A DNA stretch of 64,000 nucleotides from NCBI GenBank assembly GCA_027082955.1, contig JALWTA010000045.1, positions 1 through 64,000 on the forward strand, in the 5' to 3' direction. This document shows positions 28,456 to 37,636 of the stretch, piece by piece (position 1 is the stretch's first letter; every line of letters starts with the position of its first letter). A model generated the notes under the pieces. That model did not search any database. It worked only from the letters and a program-made list of their open reading frames with translations, and was not told the origin of the DNA. Both the position numbers and the translations under genes were made by a program. Origin of the DNA: Sulfurovum sp. (lineage in GTDB: Bacteria > Campylobacterota > Campylobacteria > Campylobacterales > Sulfurovaceae).

Positions 28456-30276
28456 TTAGATAACATAGGTATTAGCACAATAGATTTGAGGGTCTTGCTG
28501 AAAGTAGGCAATCTGGTTCTTACCGCCTGTCTTGGCGCGATACATGGCTTCATCGGCACACTTGAGCAGTCCGCTTGGTGTATCTGCATCGTTGGGGTAG
28601 ATAGATGCACCGATGCTCATGCCTACTGAAAGCGTATAGCCGTCAATGTAAAATGTACTTCCGGAGATTGCGCGTATCTTTTCGAGGATCTTCTCAAGGT
28701 AGTCAAAACTGCGAAGCTCTTCAATGAGAATGACAAATTCATCTCCCCCAAAACGGCAAATTGTATCTTCTTTTCGCAAGATCTCTTTCATGGAGAGTGC
28801 TACCTCTTTTAAAATAGCATCTCCTGCAGAGTGCCCGTAGGTATCGTTAATGGGTTTAAAGTTGTCCAGATCGCAGAAAATAACGGCAATGCATTTTCCA
28901 AAACGTTTGGCATGATTGATAGCATGGTCCAGACGGTCATTCAGCAGCAGTCTGTTGGATAGCCCTGTCAATGGGTCATGTGTTGCCAAATAGGCATTGT
29001 CATGCGCATCTTTGCGTTGATGTGTTACATCGGAAAAGATACCGATAAAATGTTCAATCTCTCCCCGTTCATTGCGTATAGCATTGACGCTGAGCCATTC
29101 AATATAGACCTCCCCATTCTTTTTACGGTTGGTAATCTCTCCCTGCCAGTATCCGTCATCTCTAAGCTGTTCCCACATTTGCGCATAGAAATGCTTGTCA
29201 TGTGTACCTGATTTCAGGAGTTTTGGATCTTTCCCAATGACCTCTTCCTGTGTGTATCCTGTAATATCTACAAAAGAGTCATTGACATGGATAATCTTGT
29301 TTTTGGCATTGGTAATAAGCACTCCGTCCATAGTGTGTTTAAAGACAGCAGATGACATTTCAAGTGATTGAAGATTCTGTTTATTATTGATTGCAGAACC
29401 GATGATAGATGAAACAGTGCTGAGCATCTCGACATCTGTTGCAGTAAGTTCCTGACGATTGCTGTTGCCTATGCCCAGAAATCCCCACCACACATCGTTA
29501 ACGAAAATAGGCAAAATAAGCAGCGAATCAATCTGGTATGCTTTGAGGATCTTCTGTTTGGACCGATCGTAGTCACGCATACACCCATTGACAAGCTCAC
29601 CGCGCTGGAGACGTTTTTTCCAGCGCATAAGATAGTGTTTCTTATAGTGAATGCGTTTTTTCCCTCGGATATTCGGTGTGTCGGTAATGGTGATCATCTG
29701 GGTTGCGCTCTGTGCATTTTCATCATTTTCAAAGAGGAATACGGCAGAGGTCTCTGAAGCATGTTTGAGTAGGAAAAGCTGTTTGTAAAGGGATGCTTTC
29801 CAGTCACTTTGCTGCAAAAAGCTGTGTGCCATTTCATTAATGGCATGGAGGATATTCTGCTGTCTTGACAATTCGGCACGAATACGTTTTTTTTCTATAG
29901 CATCATCACACAGCGGCTGGATCACCTGGGCAAAGACTTTCGCCTCAAAGGGCTTGGAAAAAAACTGGTTTACACCGTATTGGATGGCTTTGAGCAAAAC
30001 GTCACGGTTTTCGAAGTTGGTAAAGATCGCGATCTTTACATTCTCGTCAAGCTCTCTGATGCGCTTGACCATCTCCAGTCCACCCATCTTTGGCATATTG
30101 ATATCGGATAGGACAATCTCGGGATGGTAGCGTTTGAACTGTGCAAGTCCCTCTTCTCCATTGGATGCAACAATTACCTTGTCAGCATATTTGTCAAGCA
30201 TATTGGTAAGAATCGCTGTAGTGATTCTGTCATCATCCACTACGAGTACGGTAAGTTGCTGCACATCCCTGTCCAT
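28456..30276 (-). CDS. response regulator with GAF, PAS and GGDEF domains (diguanylate cyclase)
   Basis: This 606-residue cytosolic protein probably makes cyclic di-GMP on a phosphorylation signal. The receiver domain (8-125) has DDD at the N-terminus and phospho-accepting Asp58 in LSDINMP. A GAF-like domain (about 160-300) and a PAS/PAC domain (about 305-425, GVLITNAKNKIIHVNDSF) follow. The GGDEF domain (about 430-590) keeps the active site RFGGDEF and the inhibitory RxxD site (RKED) five residues before it. No EAL domain is present, so it is a cyclase. It converges on ribF with 4 bases between. Confidence 0.92.
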   Translation of the reverse strand: MDRDVQQLTVLVVDDDRITTAILTNMLDKYADKVIVASNGEEGLAQFKRYHPEIVLSDINMPKMGGLEMVKRIRELDENVKIAIFTNFENRDVLLKAIQYGVNQFFSKPFEAKVFAQVIQPLCDDAIEKKRIRAELSRQQNILHAINEMAHSFLQQSDWKASLYKQLFLLKHASETSAVFLFENDENAQSATQMITITDTPNIRGKKRIHYKKHYLMRWKKRLQRGELVNGCMRDYDRSKQKILKAYQIDSLLILPIFVNDVWWGFLGIGNSNRQELTATDVEMLSTVSSIIGSAINNKQNLQSLEMSSAVFKHTMDGVLITNAKNKIIHVNDSFVDITGYTQEEVIGKDPKLLKSGTHDKHFYAQMWEQLRDDGYWQGEITNRKKNGEVYIEWLSVNAIRNERGEIEHFIGIFSDVTHQRKDAHDNAYLATHDPLTGLSNRLLLNDRLDHAINHAKRFGKCIAVIFCDLDNFKPINDTYGHSAGDAILKEVALSMKEILRKEDTICRFGGDEFVILIEELRSFDYLEKILEKIRAISGSTFYIDGYTLSVGMSIGASIYPNDADTPSGLLKCADEAMYRAKTGGKNQIAYFQQDPQIYCANTYVI

Positions 30277-30533
30277 TTGATTTATTTATAGCATAGCTTT
30301 GACTATTATAATACTTTTTGCAATATTCCTCTCTTATATGTTGAAAAATTGTGAGATTTTTAAGATTTTTAGTCCAAATTTCATGACAGCAGCAATTTAA
30401 TATCAATTAAATCTATCGAAATTGTATATTTATTGAAAAATACTGTTTTTAGAGCGATGTTGATTTAGGCATATACCTATTCAGATATGTTACAATGCTG
30501 CAACGATTACAGTGCAATGTGGGGTGGTGATTT

Positions 30534-31244
30534 ATGCATGAGGACAAACTGTTTACAGAGAAGATCAGGAAGAAATTTTCATTCGATCAGGCGGTCGCTT
30601 CTGTATTTGACGATATGCTGAGCCGATCCGTACCGTTTTACGATGAGGTGAGGAAATTGATCATTTCGCTGATCCTTATGGAAGCGAAACCAGGCATGAA
30701 AGTACTTGATCTTGGTGCCTCTACAGCACAGTTTCTCATAGATTTGCATGGCAAATCTCAGATACCGCTCTCTTTGAAAGGCATAGACAATTCAGAGGCA
30801 ATGCTGGAACGTGCCAGACAAAAATGCCGTGCTTTTGGTGCCGATATTGAGCTTGAACTGGCAGATATGCTCGCGTACGATTACAACGAAGAGGACTACA
30901 TCATTGCAAATTATACGCTGCAGTTTATTCGTCCTATGCAGCGTCTTGAGTTGGTTAAACAGCTCTATGAAGGGTTGAATGCACATGGTATCTTTATCTT
31001 TTCGGAAAAAGTGGTCTTTGAGGACAAGGTGCTTGACAAAGAGATGATCGACATCTATTATGACTACAAGAAGGCACAGGGATACAGTGAATATGAGATC
31101 GCACAGAAGCGTGAAGCGCTTGAAAATGTTTTGATCCCTTTTACAATAGATGAGAATGTACGCATGTGTAAAGAGGCAGGATTTTCCAAGATCGATACCA
31201 TTTTTCAGTGGGCGAATTTTGTGACTTTTGTGGCAAAAAAGTAA
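30534..31244 (+). CDS. cmoA: carboxy-S-adenosyl-L-methionine synthase
   Basis: CmoA converts SAM and prephenate to carboxy-SAM for cmo5U modification of tRNA wobble uridines. The 236-residue protein has the family start [25 protein letters not shown], the SAM site [12 protein letters not shown], and [16 protein letters not shown] ribosome binding site (GGTGGTGA) and TACAAT at about 30491 lie upstream. The 257-base gap before it is AT-rich and otherwise empty. Confidence 0.93.
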   Translation: MHEDKLFTEKIRKKFSFDQAVASVFDDMLSRSVPFYDEVRKLIISLILMEAKPGMKVLDLGASTAQFLIDLHGKSQIPLSLKGIDNSEAMLERARQKCRAFGADIELELADMLAYDYNEEDYIIANYTLQFIRPMQRLELVKQLYEGLNAHGIFIFSEKVVFEDKVLDKEMIDIYYDYKKAQGYSEYEIAQKREALENVLIPFTIDENVRMCKEAGFSKIDTIFQWANFVTFVAKK

Positions 31245-31288
31245 CACTTTTTCGCTATGTACGGTAAAAGCGTATTGCATTATTTAAT

Positions 31289-31421
31289 ATGAGTTATTCA
31301 CGACTTATTCACCATGTGAAAAGATAAAAAATTTCCTCTTTGTTTTTCATGCCCATCCAGACGGATTTCATTAAAAAATATGAGTTGTTCACCTCTTATT
31401 CACTGTGTGAATAGTGAATAA
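31289..31421 (+). repeat. repeated TTATTCAC boxes upstream of DAHP synthase
   Basis: Two related blocks start at about 31289 and 31380 (ATATGAGTT-TTCAC). Each has two TTNTTCAC boxes spaced by 11 bases and then an opposing GTGAAA/GTGAATA half site. In the second block TATTCAC-tgt-GTGAATA is a perfect 7-base palindrome. The arrangement suggests an operator for the downstream aroG, or DnaA-like boxes (TTATNCACA), although the last base differs. Confidence 0.45.
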
Positions 31422-31492
31422 AACTGCCAAAATTTTTAACATATTTTCAGGAAACTTTGATAACGAGTAGGTTTATTTCATCAATTTTCAGC

Positions 31493-31498
31493 TATAAT
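31493..31498 (+). promoter_or_regulatory. -10 promoter box for class II DAHP synthase
   Basis: TATAAT lies 29 bases before the ATG at 31528 and 72 bases after the last TTATTCAC-type box, giving a short leader. No -35 element is obvious. Confidence 0.55.
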
Positions 31499-31527
31499 CT
31501 TTGCAATTTATTTTGAAGGAAGTACTT

Positions 31528-32874
31528 ATGAGTTGGACACCAGGAAGCTGGAGAACATTCCCTATCAAGCAACAACCGACCTATCCGGATACAAAGGCAC
31601 TTGAAGCGGTAGAAAATGAATTAAGTTCATACCCCCCGCTTATCTTTGCCGGTGAAGCGAGAAGACTGAAGGAAAAACTTGCCGCAGCAGGACGCGGTGA
31701 GGCATTTCTGCTTCAGGGCGGTGACTGTGCGGAGAGTTTTGCCGATTTTAGTGCACAAACGATCAAAAACCTCTTCAAGCTGATGCTGCAGATGAATATG
31801 GTCTTAATGTACTCGACAGGAAAACCTGTGGTGAAGGTAGGACGAATTGCAGGACAGTTCGCCAAACCGAGATCTTCAGACTTTGAAGAGAAAGATGGTG
31901 TCAAACTGCCAAGCTACCGTGGAGATATTATCAACTCCACAGAGTTTAGCCAAGAGGCACGTATTCCAAAGCCGGAAAATATGCTCAGAGCCTACAACCA
32001 GTCAGCTGCTACACTCAATCTGCTGCGTGCCTTTTCACGCGGCGGTCTTGCAGACCTGAACAAAGTACACCAGTGGAACCTTGACTTCATCAAAGACAAT
32101 CCGCTAGGCCAGCGCTACGACGAACTCAGTGACAAGATCGACCATGCTATGAAGTTTATGGCGGCATGCGGATTGACCAGTGACATCATGCCGCAGTTGC
32201 ACCAGACTACGCTCTATACCTCACATGAAGCGCTGCTGCTCAACTATGAAGAGGCACTGACCCGAAAAGATACGGAGAGCGGAGAGTGGTACGACTGTTC
32301 GGCACATATGCTCTGGATAGGGGATAGAACACGTGACCTGAACGAAGCACATATTGAGTATTTCAGAGGTATCCAGAACCCTATTGGGTGTAAAGTGGGA
32401 CCAACCATGCAGCCGGATGAACTGCTTGCACTGATCGATGCGCTGAATCCTGAGAATGAAGAAGGTAGATTAAATTTGATCGTGCGTATGGGTGCTTCCA
32501 AGATCAGCGAACTCTATCCGCCGCTACTAAAAGCAGTACGAGATGCCGGGAAAAATGTTGTTTGGACAATTGACCCGATGCACGGAAACGTTGAAAAATC
32601 ATCTACAGGTTTCAAGACGAGAGATTTTGACAATATCCTTTCCGAGGTCAAACAGTTCTTTACGATCCATAAGGAGATGGGTACGATCGCAGCAGGAATA
32701 CACCTTGAAATGACAGGAAACGATGTGACAGAGTGTACCGGAAGTACTTCTTGTGCCATTACCGACGAAGGGCTTGCAAGCCGTTATCACACACAGTGTG
32801 ACCCACGTTTGAATGCTTCTCAGGCGCTTGAGCTTGCCTTTATGATCTCTGATACTATCGGATTTAAGGGCTAA
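31528..32874 (+). CDS. aroG: class II 3-deoxy-7-phosphoheptulonate synthase
   Basis: This enzyme condenses phosphoenolpyruvate and erythrose 4-phosphate, the first step of the shikimate pathway. The protein is the plant-like class II type (448 residues): [19 protein letters not shown] at the start, [11 protein letters not shown] with the metal-binding Cys, [40 protein letters not shown], and the final [21 protein letters not shown] precedes the ATG at 31528, so an earlier in-frame start is rejected. aroE and trpE are encoded 4-6 kb away on the other strand. Confidence 0.95.
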   Translation: MSWTPGSWRTFPIKQQPTYPDTKALEAVENELSSYPPLIFAGEARRLKEKLAAAGRGEAFLLQGGDCAESFADFSAQTIKNLFKLMLQMNMVLMYSTGKPVVKVGRIAGQFAKPRSSDFEEKDGVKLPSYRGDIINSTEFSQEARIPKPENMLRAYNQSAATLNLLRAFSRGGLADLNKVHQWNLDFIKDNPLGQRYDELSDKIDHAMKFMAACGLTSDIMPQLHQTTLYTSHEALLLNYEEALTRKDTESGEWYDCSAHMLWIGDRTRDLNEAHIEYFRGIQNPIGCKVGPTMQPDELLALIDALNPENEEGRLNLIVRMGASKISELYPPLLKAVRDAGKNVVWTIDPMHGNVEKSSTGFKTRDFDNILSEVKQFFTIHKEMGTIAAGIHLEMTGNDVTECTGSTSCAITDEGLASRYHTQCDPRLNASQALELAFMISDTIGFKG

Positions 32875-32902
32875 TTGGTGTATTGGTCATTGGTTATTGG
32901 GA
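32874..32902 (+). repeat. heptanucleotide repeat tract (ATTGGTN)
   Basis: Units ATTGGTG, ATTGGTC, ATTGGTT and ATTGGGA follow the aroG stop codon with 7-base spacing, apart from one extra base after the first unit. Same period as the tracts at 10221, 27592 and 37597 but a different sequence. Confidence 0.5.
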
Positions 32903-32937
32903 TGACTTCCAAATGAAAAAAACCTTACTCCCTTTGG

Positions 32938-33028
32938 GTAGGGTGCGTAACCATGCTTCTTCAAAACGTTTATAAAATAACCGTTGCTGTCACCATGCCT
33001 TTCAAAGGCGCGAAGTATCGCACCCTAC
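32938..33028. repeat. intergenic inverted repeat (GTAGGGTGCG)
   Basis: GTAGGGTGCG (32938-32947) is the perfect reverse complement of CGCACCCTAC (33019-33028), 71 bases apart. GTAGGGTGCG-type inverted repeats are widespread non-coding elements in many bacterial genomes. The 236-base gap holds this element and the -10 box for the next gene (TATAAT at 33078). Confidence 0.5.
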
Positions 33029-33110
33029 ACGCGACATCATTACGAAATATCAAACAGAAGCATGCAGCTATTGGCGGTATAATGGCTTTTAAAATCCAAA
33101 AAGGTTTTCA

Positions 33111-33506
33111 ATGACTTACAACGTTTTGACTTTCCCAAAAATCTCTTTAGGATTATTTTTTACATTCATGCTTATCGGCTCGTTTCATTTCTCACATCAC
33201 ACTATAGTATATCTTTTGATGAAACATTGGCTTATCTATCTTATTTTGGTCGGATCAATTTACTATCTTTTCAGTACCTCTTTCAAACCGTCAAAATTTA
33301 CAGATGAGCACCCCACCACATCATATGTGGCACTTTTTTTATCTGTTGTTATATCTCTAGTGGACTTATTGCTTATAAGCGTTATCATCAATTCTGATAG
33401 AGATACTTACGAAACGATCTATTTTATCGGTCTTATACTCCTGTTTTTTTGGATTCCTCTTGGTTTGTTCGTTTTGAATTTTTTAGATCGTTTATTAAAA
33501 AAATAA
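33111..33506 (+). CDS. small hypothetical membrane protein
   Basis: The 131-residue protein is predicted to cross the membrane four times (about 10-28, 37-54, 69-92 and 100-122) with a short basic C-terminus (RLLKK). AAGG seven bases upstream and TATAAT at 33078 support the start. Codon use is more A/T-rich than the neighbours, which may mean recent acquisition. I do not recognise the family. Confidence 0.6.
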   Translation: MTYNVLTFPKISLGLFFTFMLIGSFHFSHHTIVYLLMKHWLIYLILVGSIYYLFSTSFKPSKFTDEHPTTSYVALFLSVVISLVDLLLISVIINSDRDTYETIYFIGLILLFFWIPLGLFVLNFLDRLLKK

Positions 33507-33567
33507 TTGTCTTCATCCGATTCGTCTCTATATCATCACAAAATATAAAAAAGAAGCATCTTGCTTA

Positions 33568-34770
33568 TTAATGACTGGTGATTACAAAGATATTCTCTCT
33601 CTTTTCATAGTGGTATGTCAATTTCATATGGTGAATATCGAGAATGCTCTTAACGATATAGAGTCCTAGACCTAGACCTCCTTTTGAGGTGTGGAAGGGC
33701 TTGAAATAGTGTTCCAGCGGTTCACTGAGTGCCTCACCGGTATTGATGATGTCAACATGATTTGTATCGATACGGACAGTGACATGTTTATCGATGGAAT
33801 ACTTGATGGCATTGTCCAACAAGTTCTTGAGCACCAGTGTAAAGAGTTCAAAGTCTGCTTTGACAATATAATCGTGTACACGTTCCACAGTTACAAGACG
33901 GGCAGGGTGCTCGACCATCAGTAAGTCGATACTTCCCTCAATAAGATCGCTCATTTTGTAAGGCTTGAGGTGCAGTTCAAAGTTTTTTGAGGTAATTTGT
34001 TCAATTTTGGCAAACTCATCTATAAGAAGGTTGAGACGTTCGAAGATACTGTGGAGTCGCTGTTTGCTCTTCTCATCGGGAAGCATTTCACTCATAAGCC
34101 TCCCTTTTGCAATAGGTGTTTTGAGCTCATGCATAATCGCACGCAAAAAGAGCTGTCTGGCATGGAGCAGCTCACGTATCATTGTGACTGCATGGTCAAA
34201 TTCGTTGGCAACCTCGGCAATCTCATCCTGTTTGTCGCTGGCACATTGGATATTGAGATTACCCTCCGAAAAACTTTTGATCTTCTCTTTCAGCTCAGAA
34301 AGCGGTTTTAATGAACGTACCACCCAAAAATAGAGTAAAATGATCAATATGAACACAGTTGTGAAAACGAGCATTCTCTTCAGTGGATATTTTGGTTTGT
34401 TCTTGTTTTTTAGAAAAAGTTTGAAGCGGTCATTGTTAATAAGAATAACACGCTGAAGCCGATATGTATCAACGGCATAGCGTTTGTATTTCCCTTTTTC
34501 TTTAAAGTATCGTTCAATCTGAATCACCTTTGCCTTGTCGGTAATCAATGAAAAATTTTGTGATTCAAGATAAGCTTCGTCTATTTTCCCTGTCTTAAGA
34601 TAATAGCTGTAAAGATAATGTGCGATAGCGCGTTCCCGTGCTTCATTGAGCTCATCGTATTTGGCATGGTCATATTTGATCGACCCAATAAAGAGTATTG
34701 CAAGCAGCAAAAGTGTGATTGAAAAGACCAGTCGTATTTTGCTGCGTAGAGAGCTAAATTGGTTAAACAA
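33568..34770 (-). CDS. ArsS-like sensor histidine kinase
   Basis: This 400-residue inner-membrane kinase has TM1 at 13-30, a periplasmic sensor domain of about 100 residues, TM2 at 133-151 and a HAMP region. The HisKA has the phospho-acceptor in AIMHELKTPIAKGRL, followed by the ATPase domain (NLLDNAIKY, GGLGLGLYIVKSI). The layout matches the Helicobacter acid-response kinase ArsS family. It overlaps the response regulator by 8 bases, so the two form one unit. The signal cannot be read from sequence. Confidence 0.85.
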   Translation of the reverse strand: MFNQFSSLRSKIRLVFSITLLLLAILFIGSIKYDHAKYDELNEARERAIAHYLYSYYLKTGKIDEAYLESQNFSLITDKAKVIQIERYFKEKGKYKRYAVDTYRLQRVILINNDRFKLFLKNKNKPKYPLKRMLVFTTVFILIILLYFWVVRSLKPLSELKEKIKSFSEGNLNIQCASDKQDEIAEVANEFDHAVTMIRELLHARQLFLRAIMHELKTPIAKGRLMSEMLPDEKSKQRLHSIFERLNLLIDEFAKIEQITSKNFELHLKPYKMSDLIEGSIDLLMVEHPARLVTVERVHDYIVKADFELFTLVLKNLLDNAIKYSIDKHVTVRIDTNHVDIINTGEALSEPLEHYFKPFHTSKGGLGLGLYIVKSILDIHHMKLTYHYEKRENIFVITSH

Positions 34771-35419
34771 GCTTGTACCCTACACCCCGTACTGCCTGAA
34801 TACGTTTGTTATCTCCGATTTTGGAACGTATTTTGGAGATAATGACATCAAGGCTTTTCCCCTGGGAATCAATGCTCATAGTTGCAGAGGAGTTGATGAT
34901 CTGCTCCCGTGACTGCGTGATACCCTGATTTTTGACAAGCAGAGAGAGTACCTCAAATTCTGCGGGTGTCAGGTTGAGTGCTTCGCCTTTGTAGTAAATG
35001 GTATCACCCTTGATCTCAAAGTCACTTTTTGGGCTGCTTTTAGTGCCTTTTCCCTCCTCTTTCCCAACACGGTTCAAAATTGCCATAATACGGGCATACA
35101 TCTCTTTGGGATCATAGGGTTTTGGAAGATAATCATATGCACCAAGCTCAAAGCTCTGCACCTTATCGTTAATATCACTTCGGGCAGAGGAGATAATGAC
35201 GGGAATGTCATATTTACGCACCAGCTCTTCACACACCTCCAACCCGTCCATGCCTGGGAGCGTAAGGTCGAGAATGACGAGGTCGTATTTTCTGACACCG
35301 GCACTCAATCCTAGAAAAGGGTCTTCATAATTGGTCACCTTAATGTCGAATTGTGCAAGATACTCTGCGAGAAGTTCTGCAAATTCCGGATCGTCTTCGA
35401 TCATCAGTACATTTATCAT
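34763..35419 (-). CDS. OmpR-family response regulator (ArsR-like)
   Basis: The 218-residue regulator has a receiver domain with acidic pocket EDD near residue 8, phospho-acceptor Asp in LVILDLTLPGMDG and Lys in PKPYDPKE. A winged-helix DNA-binding domain follows (LTPAEFEVLSLLVKNQG, then DVIISKIRSKIG ... IQAVRGVGYKLV). It resembles the Helicobacter ArsR regulator. It is encoded just before its kinase; targets are unknown. Confidence 0.88.
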   Translation of the reverse strand: MINVLMIEDDPEFAELLAEYLAQFDIKVTNYEDPFLGLSAGVRKYDLVILDLTLPGMDGLEVCEELVRKYDIPVIISSARSDINDKVQSFELGAYDYLPKPYDPKEMYARIMAILNRVGKEEGKGTKSSPKSDFEIKGDTIYYKGEALNLTPAEFEVLSLLVKNQGITQSREQIINSSATMSIDSQGKSLDVIISKIRSKIGDNKRIQAVRGVGYKLV

Positions 35420-35478
35420 ATCGCTGTCCTTGCCTTCTTTTTAACAATTATAGTCATTCAAGGTTAATTGAAATCAAA

Positions 35479-36810
35479 TCACTTGACATGTGGCGTTTCA
35501 AGCTTTTCCCACTCAAGCTGTCCCCACGCTTTCAAGTCATCTTGAAGGCTGTCAAGTGTTTTGTCTTTGTGGCATGCAAAACAGGCATTGGTCTCAGGCG
35601 GCATCCCAAAGGCTTTGGTCTCTGCCGGATAGGTAAAGGCAAAGCGGTGGGAACGGACCGTAAGCGGTGATTTTCCTGTATGTCTTCCTGTCTTTGGCAT
35701 ATGACACTCGATGCAAAGTGATCCTTTAGAGTCAGCTTTGTGGTGTGTGTGCTGTTCAAGGGTATCCTGATGTGGACCGATCACAGAGCCGAAAGAGTGA
35801 CACTTCATACAGGCATCGTTACCCTGTGGTTTTTGTGCAGTATTGGTCAGTTTGTGCGGATCGTGGCAGTTGATACAGGTGATACCGTGTTTATACATTG
35901 CATCATGGATATATTCATTCCCCTGCGTACGGTTTTTCTTGGCTGCACCGTTTGGCCAGAACTCTTTGGTGCCTTGACCTAGAGCGAATGGCGCAGGGAG
36001 TTTATAGCTGATCAGCGGTTTACCCGGTTCATACCCTTTGGGGTAGTCTGTAGCGTTCATCCACAGGTCTTTTGCTGTTGCTCCTTGGGTTTCTATGCGT
36101 TTGTCACGGTTGCGCATATGGCATTGCAGACAAACTTCATTGGTACGGATGGGGTCAAACATGCTTGCCTTGAAGACGGGTGAATCTGGGTCTTTGACAT
36201 GTTCACTTCCCGGTCCATGGCAGTTTTCACAGGCAATGGCAGGTTCGACACGTTTGCCTGTCGCCATATAGCCGGTGAAGTGGCATCCGTCACAGGTGGT
36301 AGAGGTAGGGAACTGTTTATTGTCGTGCGGGTAGGAGTTATGGTACCAGTATTTGTAGGGTTTGAAATGTTGCCACTTGCCTGTTTGTGTGTTCCATTGG
36401 TAGTTGCCCAGACGGTAGTCGTCCTTGCCGTTGATCTTTGCCGGGATCATATAGCGCTGCTTGAATTTGCTTCCGATGGTATAGACGGCATCTTTGAGTG
36501 TAAAGTCGGCATCTTTTGGAAGCTTGCTGAAGTCGGCAACTACCACACTGCTGTTTTTGCGAATATCTTGTATCATCTTCGAGTGCATAGAGGCTTTCCA
36601 GTCATGGTACTTCGCTTTATGACACTCTTTGCACTTTTGTGAACCGACAAAATGTGCAGATCTTTGTTCTTTTGGCTGCAGGTCGATATTCATCCCAACA
36701 CGCGGCTTGGTCAGCTGTTTGTAGTAGGGAGCGATCTTGGGCATGTTTCCCCAGATGAATGCTGCAATCAGCAAAAGGACAAGCGTAAGCCAAAAGAGTA
36801 GTTTTTTCAT
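35479..36810 (-). CDS. octaheme c-type cytochrome
   Basis: The 443-residue protein has an uncleaved-looking N-terminal membrane helix (3-20) and eight CxxCH heme sites: CKECH (60-64), CDGCH, CENCH, CLQCH, CINCH, CMKCH, CIECH and CFACH. Spacing and the cytochrome c554-like start (QKCKECHKAKYHDWK) place it with periplasmic multiheme electron-transfer proteins or reductases; the substrate is unknown. It is a neighbour of the ArsRS-like genes, but its ATG overlaps the aroE stop by 4 bases, so it is translationally coupled to an amino-acid gene. This is odd and possibly accidental. Confidence 0.85.
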   Translation of the reverse strand: MKKLLFWLTLVLLLIAAFIWGNMPKIAPYYKQLTKPRVGMNIDLQPKEQRSAHFVGSQKCKECHKAKYHDWKASMHSKMIQDIRKNSSVVVADFSKLPKDADFTLKDAVYTIGSKFKQRYMIPAKINGKDDYRLGNYQWNTQTGKWQHFKPYKYWYHNSYPHDNKQFPTSTTCDGCHFTGYMATGKRVEPAIACENCHGPGSEHVKDPDSPVFKASMFDPIRTNEVCLQCHMRNRDKRIETQGATAKDLWMNATDYPKGYEPGKPLISYKLPAPFALGQGTKEFWPNGAAKKNRTQGNEYIHDAMYKHGITCINCHDPHKLTNTAQKPQGNDACMKCHSFGSVIGPHQDTLEQHTHHKADSKGSLCIECHMPKTGRHTGKSPLTVRSHRFAFTYPAETKAFGMPPETNACFACHKDKTLDSLQDDLKAWGQLEWEKLETPHVK

Positions 36811-37634
36811 AATATAAATGCCTTTTTCATATGGTGTTTGATCTGTTCGAAATCATATTGGTATGCAGTAAAGTGCTCAAACGCAATGATTCCCTGATAG
36901 AGCAGCATATCAGAGCCGTCTTTGGTCGGTTTTCCCAATGCTTTTGCCAGACGCAAAAAGGGTGTTTCTTTGCCGTATATCACATCAACACATGCTTTTG
37001 CATGTGGGATAAGTGTTTCAAGGATCTCTCTTGGGGCAGGCAGGCTCTCATCTTCAAGTCCGGCTGAGGTCATATTGACCACTAAATCATACGTTTTCGG
37101 GGTGAAAGTGTCAAAAGTTGCCGTCGTAAACCCTTCTTTTGCAAATTTTTCAAGGCGAGGGGCACTCCGGTTAAGAATGGTTACCTGATAGCCGGCTTCT
37201 TTTAGAATGACAGCAGTGGACTGTGCCGTACCGCCTGCACCAAGAAAAAGGACGGTTTTGACATCGTCAAACTCCGAGATCGCTTTGAGAAATCCGGGTG
37301 CATCGGTATTGTAGCCGTAGAGCTTTCCTTCTCTCTCAACAATAGTATTGACTGCCCCCACTTTTTGGGCAAAATCATCCAATACATCACAGGCATTGTA
37401 GGCATGCTCTTTGTGCGGCACGGTGATGTTGATGCCCTTGAGCCCAAGTGTAAAAAAGGTTTCGCGGAGCTTTTTGCCATCCTCCAGACGGTAACGTCCG
37501 TAACATCCGCTGTATCCAAGTCCTTTGAATGCAAGGTTGTGCATGAGTGGTGATTTGGAGTGTGAGACGGGGTTGCCGAAGATGGCAAAATAAAGTGGGT
37601 AGCGGGTAGTGGGTAGCGGGTAGGTGTTTTCCAC
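36807..37634 (-). CDS. aroE: shikimate dehydrogenase
   Basis: AroE reduces dehydroshikimate to shikimate with NADPH. FAIFGNPVSHSKSPLMHN, NITVPHKE with the catalytic Lys, GAVNTIV, and the nucleotide motif FLGAGGTAQS are intact, and length is normal (275). The start is GTG 37634, 2 bases after trpE. Residues 4-13 (TYPLPTTRYP) are encoded by a heptanucleotide repeat, and there is no alternative start after it, so the repeat is part of the coding sequence. Confidence 0.95.
   Translation of the reverse strand: MENTYPLPTTRYPLYFAIFGNPVSHSKSPLMHNLAFKGLGYSGCYGRYRLEDGKKLRETFFTLGLKGINITVPHKEHAYNACDVLDDFAQKVGAVNTIVEREGKLYGYNTDAPGFLKAISEFDDVKTVLFLGAGGTAQSTAVILKEAGYQVTILNRSAPRLEKFAKEGFTTATFDTFTPKTYDLVVNMTSAGLEDESLPAPREILETLIPHAKACVDVIYGKETPFLRLAKALGKPTKDGSDMLLYQGIIAFEHFTAYQYDFEQIKHHMKKAFIL
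37597..37624 (-). repeat. heptanucleotide repeat tract inside the aroE N-terminus
   Basis: On the plus strand the units are GGGTAGC, GGGTAGT, GGGTAGC and GGGTAGG, four in a row. The tract lies inside the first 13 codons of aroE, just before the conserved FAIFGNP. Confidence 0.8.
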
Positions 37635-37636
37635 TG

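Noticed and set aside
31289-31421. Chromosomal origin (oriC) from TTATTCAC boxes
   Set aside because: dnaA is not nearby, the boxes deviate from TTATNCACA at the last base, and no clear unwinding element stands out. Kept as a possible operator.
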